Assembly: GCA_037157565.1 (NCBI GenBank)
Contig: JAZHRO010000022.1
Location: 6,944,001-7,008,000 of the forward strand
DNA: 64,000 nucleotides
Source: Thalassia testudinum
Taxonomy: Eukaryota; Streptophyta; Magnoliopsida; Alismatales; Hydrocharitaceae
Reading direction: 5' to 3'
Program-made: the position numbers and the translations under genes
In this document: piece after piece, positions 8,138 through 17,893 of the stretch
How positions within the stretch are numbered: position 1 is the stretch's first letter
Layout: every line of letters begins with the position of its first letter
Notes under the pieces: generated by a model
What the model was told of the DNA's origin: nothing
The model's input: only the letters and a program-made list of their open reading frames with translations
Databases searched by the model: none

Positions 8138-11100
8138 TGTAACGACCCGATTCCCGAGTCCCTACGAGACACGAGAACCGGACCGACTCGACTAATCCCA
8201 AGACCTAGTCGTCCAACGAGGAAGTAACCAAAAGAGCAGTAAAATAAACCACATTCAGCATGAATATAACTAACAGTAAGAAAATACAGCAGTAAGAAAA
8301 GAAATCACTACAGTATATACCACCACAACAGTAGAACAACATTCGTAACATAATATGAACTGCAGGTAAAGAAAGGTACAGCGGAAACAAGAACTACTCA
8401 CTGCAGTGGAACAAAAAGAGGTACAAGAGAACAGTGGTAACTCTACTGGACCCTACTCGGCCCAGCGTCCTCTGCAGCCGCTGACCCTTGCTGCTCAACA
8501 CCTGGTCCTGAAAGGTAACGAGTGTAACACGTTAGCAAAACGCTGAGTAGAGTGGCAGCTAAACTAAAGAAACAGTAAAGTATACAGTAGCTATTTTAAT
8601 TTTCTTTCTTCCTTTATTTACGTCTTTCTATTGTTTCACAATTTATCTATTTCTCAGATCCTTCACTTGATCTCGAATGTTCCTCGTGGGAACGATCTTG
8701 ATTGCAGTCTTTTCCGAACAGTAGAAGTGGCATGTGGTGCTCTCCTGGCCGGGAGAGTCCCCCGTGGTGATCCTACTCTCAGTCAACCACCCCAAGGTCA
8801 CTGACAGACGTAACGGTGACTACGGCACGTGCGGTAAACGTACGGGTAGCTAACCCGCACTGGCACGCGGTCAGTCGTTTCCGTTAATGGGTGTGCCCAA
8901 AGCACAGCACGGAACCAGTATAGGGTAGAGCCCTCTCAGTAACAGGGGTCCAACCCCTCCACAGTAACCAAACAGGGGCCTTGCCCCTCCATAGTCCACG
9001 CAACCTCGCCTGACTACCCTGATTTGCCCCAGTGGGCCTAACAAGTTGGTGTGGGAGGCTAGCAGAACCCCGGGGCCCATGGGGTAGCTAGTACCTCCCT
9101 ACACTAGTAGCTCTCCTCGGTACTACGTACACGAGGGCCAGCAAGTCGGTACAGAGTGGCCAGTCCTAACCCCAGGTCCCTGGGGCGGCTGGCTCCGCTC
9201 TGCACTAAACAGGGGGGACAGTCGCTCCCCTTGGTACTCCGTACTCAAGGGCCAACTCACTTCCCCAATTCTATTCCATTCACTTTCCAGGAGTTCTACT
9301 CCTAATTCCCCGTAGGGTTCCAGCTCTTTTAACTCAGAACATCCAAGTTTCACTTTCCAGTTTCACGTTCTTACAATCCATATTCTCAATCACGTTTATT
9401 TATTCATAACAGGCAGCTGTTAATTCAATTCACAGGCAGCTAGTATTTCCTTTCCACATTTTCCAAGACTGCAGTATTCATACATTCCACTAGTTTTCCC
9501 ATCCTAAGATTCATGCCATATCCTAGGATCTATCATACAATCTAGTTTTCCAGCCCTAGCATTCATGCAACACCCTAGGAATCTACCATTCAATCTATTT
9601 CTCATTCCTAGGATTCATGCAATGTCCTAGGTTCTATTTATGGTTTCATAATTTAACAGATTATACTTAAAGCCACTCTACCGGTTACAACAGGCGAACT
9701 GGGGGCGTGGTCGGGAATCTCGCGTGCCTCCGCAACCCCCGGGACTACAACGGAACGGGGTCCTATCGCAAGAATCAAACACAAGGAGTGTCTCAAAATA
9801 GTGTATAGCTACTGTAGACAGGTAGAGGATTTAGTTCCGAAAAGGATGCAACTCGAAACGCGGAAAATGAAACCCAAACGGGCCCTAAACGGGTCGAAAA
9901 CGACGAAACAGTGCAAAATCAGATGTCTGGAACTTCTTCCAAACGTCTTAAAAAGTGGATCAGGAATTACCTTGCTCTGTGTGGGCTCTCAGATGTTCAG
10001 AAGCCTGCGGGAGCGTCTGGCCTAGTTCCCAGACGTCCGATGGTCACCCAGGACGTCTGGAAGTCGTTCCCGCCGTCTGGCACTGCAGCCAGATGTCTGA
10101 TTCGCGTTGGATGCGAATCTCCGACCCTGCGAGTACCCATTTCCTCTCTCTCTTAGCATGGTCAATGATGAGAACCTCATCATGAGCCATAACTAGCTCA
10201 TTTTGACCTAATACAAAGGATAAAAGCTCCTACATATCTCAAGGAAAGGCTTAACTCAGAGAATTCTGAGTTTGAGAAGAAAACAAGTCATAAGGGGTAA
10301 AAATGCAATTTTACCAGTATAATCTGCATACAGGGTAATTCAGGGCCCAAACATAGGTCAAAGCAGCTTAATAAGAATAAAAGTGGGATGAGATGATCTA
10401 GCAAGGGCTACAGCACTTCCAAGAAACTAAATGATAATCTGTAACCCTAAAACAACCCACTTCAATTCACAAGGTTCGAGGCAAAGTAAAAATAGAATAA
10501 ACCCTCTAAAATTCATAGAAAAATAATCTCTAGGGTTTAGAACCTTCAATTTGGCCTTCAGAACCCATTTTGACCTACATTGAGAACCATGCCCAATTAA
10601 TAACTTAATTTGGGTTTTTGCGTAAATTGACCGGTCAAACAAGGTTTAATATAGAAATGAAATTCACCATCAGATTCCTTAGGTCCTAATTAATCATGTA
10701 TAAAAACTTGAGCCTAAGAAGAAACCTCCTTGACTGACTTTACACTTTGGTCCTCATATATTTACTCTTTGGCCCTCAACTTTTGAACCCTCGCATTTTG
10801 GCCCCTAACTCTCCTTCGTTCTTTGCGATCAGGTCCCCCCTGCAAAACCTGCCAGCACCATGCTCCGGCGACCTTGCGCGGAGCATGGCGCCGCGCAGGG
10901 TGAGGGGGGGACCTGGCAAGTAAACCGGGGGTGCCCTGCGTCGTCAGCCGTCGCAGGGACACCCCCCTGGTCGTTGTAACCCACCATACCGGCCGTGCGA
11001 ACGCACGGACGGTATGGGTTTTTGTTTCCGGCCATCCTCCGGCGAGGGAGACACGTCGTCTCCCTCCGCCTTCCTCCCTGTTTTGATCCCTATAAATACC

Positions 11101-13526
11101 CCCCGTTGCTCCACCGACCGGGGTAGCTCGGGTCTGACGGAGAAAACCCCCAACTATCCTCTCTTCTCTCTCCAGCAGACGCTCACCAGCTCCGGCGGTT
11201 CCTCCCCCTTTTCCTCTTCGCTCTGCCGCAATACCAGCAGCAGAGACTTCCTCCCCTGCTCTTCCCGCGCCACGCCGCACCCAACTGGCGCCTCTCCGGC
11301 TCTCTGCTCGCTGCCGCCCCTTTCCCTGAGCATCGTCTTCTCCGGCGACAGTCGATACGACTGTCGCCCTGTTCCTCCCCCTTCGTCCCTGCAAGTAAGC
11401 TAGAACTACTCCCCTTCTTCTCCTCTTTCTTTCCCCGCCTTCAATTTATTCAATTAAGCCCTCGACCGACCCTGACCATCGTCACCCCCTTCATCTCCGG
11501 CCACCCTCCGGCGAGATGCTCCCATCGCTCCACAGCCTCACACACCTCGCCGACCCTCACCGAACCTCCGCCTCATCACACTGAGCACCCCCCACCCCTT
11601 CACTGCCACTCCACACCTCCGTAACGCTTCCCCCAACAAACCCATCCTCCGACCCACAGTCCGACCTAGGGCAGCCCTTGCACGCCGCCCCACGCCTCGC
11701 CACCACCCACACGAGCTTCGCCGCACCCTGGCGAAGCTCCCGGCACTTTCTGATTAGGCCGAGAGGCCATTTTTCTGTGAACAGGCCACCCGACCTCCGC
11801 CGCCATTGCCGTGCAGAAGGAGCTGCTTCCGCCTGCAGCTACAGGCGCGCCACGCTCAGCGCCACGCCCAGATTCGACTCCCAGGCCTTGCGAGGCGTTT
11901 CGACAAAACACCAGGCTCGCAGCTAAGGCAGAAGGCTTCGCGTGACGCCGCGATCTCCCGTTGCTTTCCCCGCTGCGGGCGCGCAATTGAGGTGGGACAT
12001 TTAGTCCCACCTCGGAAAAGTCTGAAGAGGCGCAGCGATATAAGACGCAAAAGTGCTGGAGGCTTACTGCCTCAGCACACAGGGTGAGGTCCCCTTCACC
12101 CGCCCGGTTACCCAGTCTCGTCCGCGCTCACGCCCCGCGGACTTGACCCGACCCGACCCGACTTAGACTGACCTGCACTCCTCGCCCACCACGCACGCCG
12201 GTGGGCCTGGACCCAGGCATGACCCGTACCCGATTACCCGGCAGCTCTGGGAGAGCTTTCCCAAGAGTGGTTTCAGAGAGAGAGAGACGCGGGGGAGAGG
12301 GTAGAGTAGGTTTTGTCCTCTGACGTAAGCTCTGAAGTGTGCAGGAACAGGTGAAGAAGAAGGAAGCTGAGGAAGACACTGTAGCAACAGGCAGTTTAAG
12401 TCGTCTGATTTGGAAATCAGACGACGGCCTGAAGGGAAAAGAAGAAAGAAGGAGGGGCGACGTCCCTGACTGGAAAAAGAAAAGACGGAAGAAGGAGATC
12501 TGCAGAAAGAAAGAAGATCACCTCTGCAGAACAAAGAAGAAAGAAGGAGATCTGAAGAAAGAAAGAAGAGCATCACCTCTGCAGAACGAAGAAGAAGCAG
12601 ATCTGAGACGAGGAGAAACAAAGAGAAAAAAAAAGACACCAAATTCTTTCTCTCTCTTTGTTTATTTTTGTAAAAGAAACATGTATATCTCTAGAATACA
12701 ACTTGCTCCCTGAGTTCGACCTCGGGAACTCTTTTCCGAGTAAAAAAAAATTTATACATTTGAAATGATGGCAACAACTGGCTATACTACGACGCTATAA
12801 CGTTATAACCCTGCTGTCGAAGCCACCAGTCAATCGAAGGGAAGGAAGAAGACGAAAAATCTCACCTTTCAGACGTCTGGACAGTCTTCCAGACGTCGTG
12901 CCCGTCGTCTGTCTAGAAGTACAGACGTCTAATTCTGGAAAATTTTCCAAAACCAGGGCGCGGCTCTCCCTCCGCTCGCTACGCCCGGCCGCGTCGCGCC
13001 TCGTGTGCCTGCTGCTCGAGCCGCAGCAATCCCCCCCCGCGTTGCCTCGTGCCCGCTGCGCCCCCCGCCGGCCGGCCCTAGTAGCCCCGGCGAGCTCGCC
13101 CTTACGGCCGAGCACCTCTCCCACGCGCAGCACCTCCTCCTACACTCACCGTGGCTGTCGCTGCCGTTGCACCCTCGCGCTCGCTCTCGCACACTGGCTG
13201 AAGGAGAAGAGGAAGGAGGCGGAGGTGACGGGAGTGAGGGAGAGGCGTGGCCCTTTTAAGGCCGTGCGAGGAGGAGAGAGAGAACGTGGCAGAGGCGTCT
13301 GCGGCCACAGGAGAGAGGGAAAAAGAGGGAGAGAGAGAGAAAACGTAGGTCTGCGCGCTCAGGCGCGCAGACGGACAGTAGCGTGCCAAAATAATAGATT
13401 TCCAGACGTCTGGAAATGATCCCAGACGTCTGATCCGACGTTTGTAAGTGATTCCAGACATCTGATACGACGTCTGGGACACCTCCCAGACGTCTTAAAA
13501 GACGTCTGGAGCGCCCGTTCGTAACA
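8138..13526 (-). repeat. Chromovirus 3' LTR, interrupted by solo LTR
   Basis: This LTR matches 17894-20614 throughout, except for the insertion 10166-12828 plus one GTCAA copy. It begins TGTAACG and ends GTAACA (+ strand). Exact AGACGTCT cores number six here against nine in the other LTR, and most losses are CpG-type transitions. Short frames inside, such as 9123-9353, have identical partners in the other LTR simply because the LTRs are copies. Confidence 0.92.
10166..12828 (+). mobile_element. Z0: solo LTR of the Athila-like Z family
   Basis: The segment starts TGATGAGAAC, ends AGCCACCA, and is bounded by direct repeats GTCAA at 10161-10165 and 12829-12833. The uninterrupted sister LTR shows the empty site at about 19915. 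No internal region is present, so it is a solo LTR of 2663 bp. It aligns with Z1 (35835-38375) and Z2 (41680-44448). Features visible include a TATAAATA box (11091-11098), a GAGGTGGGAC/GTCCCACCTC hairpin (11989-12013), a 26-base perfect dyad (12400-12425), a roughly 52-base purine-rich unit repeated twice (12497-12600), and the LTR-end signature CTCCCTGAGTTCGACC (12707-12722). Confidence 0.92.
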
Positions 13527-13540
13527 ATATAACAAACTCA

Positions 13541-13563
13541 AAGGAAGTTTCGTCCCCAAAACT
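13541..13563 (-). promoter_or_regulatory. Chromovirus polypurine tract region
   Basis: On the minus strand TTTTGGGGACGAAACTTCC lies a short way upstream of the 3' LTR edge at 13526. A GGGGACGAA box at this place is typical of plant chromoviruses of the Tekay/Del group. Confidence 0.6.
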
Positions 13564-13609
13564 TGCGCTAACTAGGGTGCGGGAAAACGTCATAAAAACC
13601 ATAACAAAC

Positions 13610-14095
13610 TCAAAGAGGACCGAAGCCGGTCCGAAAAGACATACCCGCGAAGAGTTCCGGGTACCGCTCCCGCATTGCCACCTCAGGCTCCCAGGTAGCC
13701 TCCTCACACCGCTGGCTCCTCCACAAAACCTTTACCAGGGGTACTTGCTTTCGTCTCAAACTGCGGACGGCACGGTCTAGAATCTGCACTGGCCGCTCGG
13801 GGTAGGTCAGGTCGTCGCCCACCTCGACGCTCTCGTGACTTAGTACGTGACTGGGATCGGCTACGTATTTCCTGAGGTTGGACACGTGGAACACGCCGTG
13901 CACACCAAAAAGCTGCGGGGGGAGGGCAAGCCTGTAAGCAATGGGTCCAACCCACTCCAGGACCTCAAAGGGCCCCACAAACCTCGGCCCGAGCTTCCCT
14001 CTCACCCCAAACCACTGCAGGCCCTTCATGGGCGAAACACGAAGAAAGACGTGGTCCCCAACCTCAAACTGCACCTCTCTGCGTCTCTGATCCAC
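13610..14095 (-). pseudogene. Chromovirus integrase C-terminus and chromodomain
   Basis: This is the final part of pol. The first third carries the integrase C-terminal GPY/F-type module (GPRFVGPFEV, then the downstream HVSNLRKY). After a linker comes a short chromodomain-like segment with the aromatic and acidic pattern VLWRSQRCEEATWEPE, followed by YPELF. Chromodomains of this kind direct integration toward heterochromatin and define chromoviruses. The frame is open here but separated from the integrase core (14215-14760) by a frameshift near 14300 and a stop near 14170. The fold assignment rests on these motifs alone. Confidence 0.82.
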
Positions 14096-14214
14096 GTAGC
14101 TCTTCTGTCTGCTCCTGACAGTGTGGAGTCGCCAGTGGATCTGCTCAACTACCTCCTGACTCTACCGGATCAACCTGGGGCCAACCCCCCACTTGGTCCC
14201 CACCTCAACCCAAC

Positions 14215-14760
14215 TCAAGGGTGCCGTACACCTCCGTCCGTACAGAGCCTCGTAGGGATCCATGCCGATACTCGAGTGATAACTGTTGTTGTATGCAAAC
14301 TCCACCAGGGCAGGTGCTCCTCCCAAGAGCCCCTCCAGTCCAGTACACAGGCACGCAAAAGGTCCTCAAGTGTCTGTATCGTGCGCTCAGACTGTCCGTC
14401 CGTCTGGGGGTCGTAACCCGTACTAAACCTCAACCGCGTCCCCAAGGCCTGCTGAAACTCAGCCCAAAACTGGGATGTAAAGCGGGTATCCCGATCGGAT
14501 ACGATCTCCTGCGGAACTCCGTGTAGTCGTACCACATCACGGATATACCTCTCTGCCAACTGTGCTGGTCCCAAAGTGACTCGGATCGGCAAGAATCGCA
14601 CCGTCTTCGTCAGTCTATCCATTATTACCAAGACTGCGTCATGTCCTCGCTGGGTAACAGGTAAGCCCACCACCAAGTCCATGGTGATGCTCTCCCACTT
14701 CCACTCTGGCACTGGAAGCGGCTGTAGCGGTCCTGCAGGCCTCTGATGCTCGGCTTTCAC
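14215..14760 (-). pseudogene. Chromovirus integrase catalytic core
   Basis: Integrase joins the cDNA ends to target DNA. All three acidic residues can be read: D in SITMDLVVGLP, D in IVSDRDTRF, and E in DGQSERTIQTLEDLLR, with the usual spacing between the last two. Residues about 1-130 carry the core. The last 35 or so residues of this frame are out of register: family-like sequence (an FAYNNSYH-type block and the GMDPYEALYG block) is readable in another frame across 14335-14225, so there is a frameshift. A stop codon (TAG on the minus strand at 14761-14763) separates it from the zinc-binding part. Confidence 0.88.
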
Positions 14761-14961
14761 CTACTGGCACACTAAGCACTGCTGCACGAACTCACCCACA
14801 TCCCGCTTCATCCCTCTCCACCAAAACTCGCGTCTCAAGTTGTGGTACATTTTCGTGTTTCCGGGATGTATGGTGAATCTGGAACCGTGTGCCTCAGTCA
14901 GGAGCTCTCTCAACAGCTCCCCGTCTCTGGGAACGCACAACCGTCCCCTCAGGCGTAGCAC
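14761..14961 (-). pseudogene. Chromovirus integrase HHCC zinc-binding domain
   Basis: The peptide shows H in EAHGSRFTIH, a second H in the same block, and C-x2-C in QQCLVC, which is the integrase N-terminal HHCC pattern, with the family block FWWRGMKRDV between. It ends with a stop immediately after CLVCQ, where family members continue into the linker. Upstream it joins the end of the RNase H/linker frame (14949-15668) in another register. It would bind zinc and help integrase multimerise in a live element. Confidence 0.82.
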
Positions 14962-15668
14962 TGGTCTGTGAAAGAGAAGTCCCCTGGGTCTCCCGACAGT
15001 ACTCTGTCACGCAAAGACTGCAAGTACGGATCGGCCATCTGTCCTGTGATGATGCGGTCTATCAGCTCTGGCCTAGTCTGCCGTGTCACCGTCACTGCCC
15101 CACAGTACCCTCGCAACTCTAGAGGTCGCCAACTGCCCACCTCCTCCAAAAGGCTCCAACTCTGTAACTGTAGACTGGCCAAGTGTGCGGGCGCCTTACG
15201 ACTCAAGGCGTCAGCCACCACATTGGCCTTTCCCGGGTGGTAGGAGATGCTGCAGTCGTAGTCCTTCAGGAGCTCCAACCAACGTCTCTGTCTCATGTTG
15301 AGCTCCTTCTGATCAAAAAGGTATCTGAGGCTCTTGTGATCTGTGAAAATCTCGAAGGTCTCATCGTACAAGTAGTGCCTCCAGGTCTTCAGCGCGAAGA
15401 CAACAGCTGCCAACTCTAGGTCGTGGGTAGGGTAGGGATGCTCATGGGGCTTCAGTTGCCGCGAAGCGTAAGCGACAACGTGACCCCTCTGCATGAGCAC
15501 ACCTCCTAACCCCTGCAAGGAGGCGTCCGTGTACACAACGAACCCGCCACTACTGTCAGGGATGGTGAGCATGGGAGCCGAGGTCAATCTCTCCTTCAGC
15601 TCCAGAAAACACGCCTCACAGGCGTCTGTCCAAGCGAAGGGCAGGTCCTTCCGGGTCAACTGTGTCAT
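14949..15668 (-). pseudogene. Chromovirus RT connection and RNase H
   Basis: RNase H degrades the RNA of the RNA:DNA hybrid. Acidic residues are visible in [38 protein letters not shown] and [10 protein letters not shown], so the four-acid set is intact. Residues 1-50 continue the RT connection ([13 protein letters not shown]). The C-terminal 80 residues form the linker to integrase. An in-frame stop at 15704-15706 separates this from the RT piece upstream. This is the least damaged part of pol. Confidence 0.88.
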
Positions 15669-15701
15669 AGGATGCGCAATCTGTGAAAATCCTCTGATGA
15701 A

Positions 15702-16158
15702 TCATTTGTAGTAGCCTGCTAGTCCCAGGAAACTGCAAATCTCAGTGACTGAACGCGGTCTCTCCCACCTGAGTACTGCCTCGACCTTGGCTGAGTCCAC
15801 CACCAAGCCGTCTCCAGAGATCACATGACCTAAGAAGGTCACCTGCCTCAACCAGAACTCGCACTTGCTGTACTTGGCGTACAGCCTGCGTCGTCTCAGA
15901 GTGTCCAGAACCATCCGCAAATGCTGTCCGTGCTGCGTCCGATCTCTTGCACAGACGAGTACATCGTCTAATGAAAACCACCACGAACTGGTCCAAGTAC
16001 GGTCTAAACACCCGGTTCATCAGGTCCATGAAAGCAGCGGGGGCATTGGTCAGCCCAAACGGCATGACCAAAAACTCGTAGTGTCTGTACCGGGTGCGGA
16101 AAGCTGTCTTGGAGACGTCGGTCTCCCTGATCCTCAACTGGTGGTATCCAGACCTCAA
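15702..16158 (-). pseudogene. Chromovirus reverse transcriptase palm, frameshifted at the catalytic site
   Basis: Two overlapping frames cover the palm: 15742-16158 ([29 protein letters not shown], then VVVFI) and 15702-15920 ([32 protein letters not shown]). The sequence shifts frame exactly at the FIDD-type catalytic motif: one extra base near 15969 follows the FI codons, so the two aspartates fall out of register. The enzyme cannot be made from this copy. Motif order and spacing are otherwise normal for Ty3/gypsy RT. Confidence 0.86.
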
Positions 16159-16838
16159 GTCGTCTTGGAAAATACCGTGGCACCCCGCAACTGGTCAAAT
16201 AAGTCATCGATCCTCGGCAGCAGATATCTGTTCTTGATGGTGACCCTATTCAGCTGTCGGTAGTCCACACAAAGGCGTAAGGTCCCATCCTTCTTCTTCA
16301 CAAACAGTACCGGGGCTCCCCAGGGAGACGCACTGGGCCTCACGAAACCCTTCTCCAAAAGGTCCTGCAACTGGGACTTGAGCTCTCGTAGCTCAAGCGG
16401 TGCCATCCTGTATGGCGCGGTGGAGATGGGGCTGGTCCCTAGTACTAGTGAGATCTCAAACTCAATCTCACGCTCGGGCGGTAGTCCTGGTAACTCGTCT
16501 GGAAACACGTCGGGGTACTCTCTGACCACCGGGATGCTCTGGAAGTCTGCCACAGGGCTGGGCTCTGCCACCACACAAGCTAGGAAGCCCTCACACCCCT
16601 GGCTCAAAAGTCTCGTCGCCCGAAGTGTCGAAATGCACCTGAAACCTCCGTCCACTGGCTGTCCGTGAAACTCGAAAGAAGGCAACTCCGGCATGGAAAA
16701 GACAATCTTCCTCTCAAAACAGTCCACCAAGGCGTGGTAAGTGGACAGCCAATCCATCCCCAGAATCACTCCGAAGTCCTCCATCTGTATCATAATCAGG
16801 TCAGCTGGCAGGCTTGTCCCCCGACGCTGACCTCGCAA
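16155..16838 (-). pseudogene. Chromovirus protease C-terminus and RT fingers
   Basis: The N-terminal portion contains the protease flap/C-terminal block [11 protein letters not shown] linker follows with [20 protein letters not shown], a hallmark of the protease-RT junction in plant Ty3/gypsy elements. Next come RT fingers: [26 protein letters not shown] and [14 protein letters not shown]. The frame ends at ATVFSKTT, where family members continue into the D-containing palm motif, so another frameshift lies near 16155. Confidence 0.87.
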
Positions 16839-16902
16839 TCCGTGTACACCTCCTCAGCTACAAACAGCTGACCACTCGGACCTCCGATTACGAACGGATT
16901 CT

Positions 16903-17559
16903 CTAACAGTGTATAATCCTGGTCCAACTAACTGTGAAACTGGCTGAGACAAACGAGTGCGTAGCGCCGGAATCGAAAAGCGTGTAAACGAGTCTGCCGG
17001 AAACTGAAACCATACCTACTACCACCGATCCTGAAGCTCTGGCGTCCCTGTGTGTCAGGGCGTTTATACGCCCTTCAGCTCTAGGTGCGGACGAAGCAGC
17101 CACACTCTGCGTCGGGCGGGTAGGTGCTGGCCGGTACCCTCCTCGTGACTGCTGTCCTCCTCTTCGCGCCTGGTAACCGCGGCCTCCTGCGCGTCCTCCA
17201 GTGCTCTTTTTCGGGAAGTATCTGCTGACCTCTTGCCCTAGATGGGCAGTCCCTCCTGATGTGGCCCGGCTGGCCACACTGGTAACAGAGGAGAACTCGA
17301 CTCCCGCCCTCAGTGGGTCCCTGCTGTCGGCTGGGCGGGGGTCCGGTGCTGGCGACTGGCCCCTGTCGAGGGCCCCCAAAGGCCACTGATGGCCCTGTAA
17401 AACATGACGGCTCTCTTGCGGACGCCACGTGTCTCCTTTGAGTTCTCCTAACATGCCTAGTGTGACGGCGGAAATCTCGTTCCACCACCAACTCCCCTGT
17501 CGTATGCTCGAAAGGGGGAGGAAGGGGTGGCGATGTGGATGGAAACTGAAATTCTTCAC
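16903..17559 (-). pseudogene. Chromovirus protease N-terminus (frame 2 of gag-protease)
   Basis: The informative part is the C-terminal 60 residues. They contain the aspartic protease active site LFDSGATHSFVS, preceded by INALTHRDARASGSVVVGM. Upstream residues overlap the gag frame 17081-17713 in another register, so gag and protease are now shifted relative to one another. The frame ends before the protease flap block, which is picked up in 16155-16838. The enzyme would process the polyprotein. Confidence 0.8.
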
Positions 17560-17713
17560 GAACCACCTCTTGAATTAGTTGGATGAGGTCCGAAGACGGT
17601 ATGCTCAAGAGAAGAGGAGGGGTAGTATGTACTCCAAGCCCGACACATCTGTCCCTCGGGCCCCGACCTCGGCCGCGCCCGCGGCCCACCCTCCTAGTTC
17701 CACGACGAGGCAT
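17081..17713 (-). pseudogene. Chromovirus gag, capsid region deleted
   Basis: The frame starts MPRRGTRRVGRGRGRGRG, a basic N-terminus typical of plant gag. It contains one CCHC zinc knuckle, CYQCGQPGHIRRDC, about 140 residues in (near 17290-17240). In relatives the capsid (retrotransposon gag) domain occupies 200 or more residues between start and knuckle. Here that interval is too short and shows no capsid motifs, so an internal deletion is likely. After the knuckle the frame diverges from the protease frame. The start is 180 bases downstream of the 5' LTR, as expected. Confidence 0.78.
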
Positions 17714-17876
17714 CTCCTACAAGGAGACGCAAAACAACGAAATACGTCAGTACGGAACAGTACCTAACGAAAACGTCTAAGAGCTCATGTCAAGAGATAT
17801 GTTGTGGTGGCTACTCTAGTTATAGACATGTGAATTGGTTATTTTCCAGTCAGTTGATTCACTTCTCGGGACGACC

Positions 17877-17891
17877 TTGCTCTGATACCAT
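17877..17891 (-). promoter_or_regulatory. Chromovirus primer-binding site (initiator tRNA-Met type)
   Basis: On the minus strand the bases just after the 5' LTR read GATGGTATCAGAGCAAGG. TGGTATCAGAGC complements the 3' end of initiator tRNA-Met including CCA and is the usual primer site of this group. Confidence 0.88.
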
Positions 17892-17893
17892 CT

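Noticed and set aside
9123..9353. Frame conserved exactly at 18879-19109
   Set aside because: The conservation reflects the two LTRs being copies of one sequence, not selection on protein.
10762..11394. 210-codon minus-strand frame and overlapping + strand frames in Z0
   Set aside because: They lie wholly inside a solo LTR, are GC-driven and Arg/Gly-rich without any domain, and overlap the TATA box region.
12163..13419. Several 100-170 codon frames on both strands
   Set aside because: They cross the Z0/chromovirus LTR junction or lie in LTR DNA; composition is low-complexity and no motif is visible.
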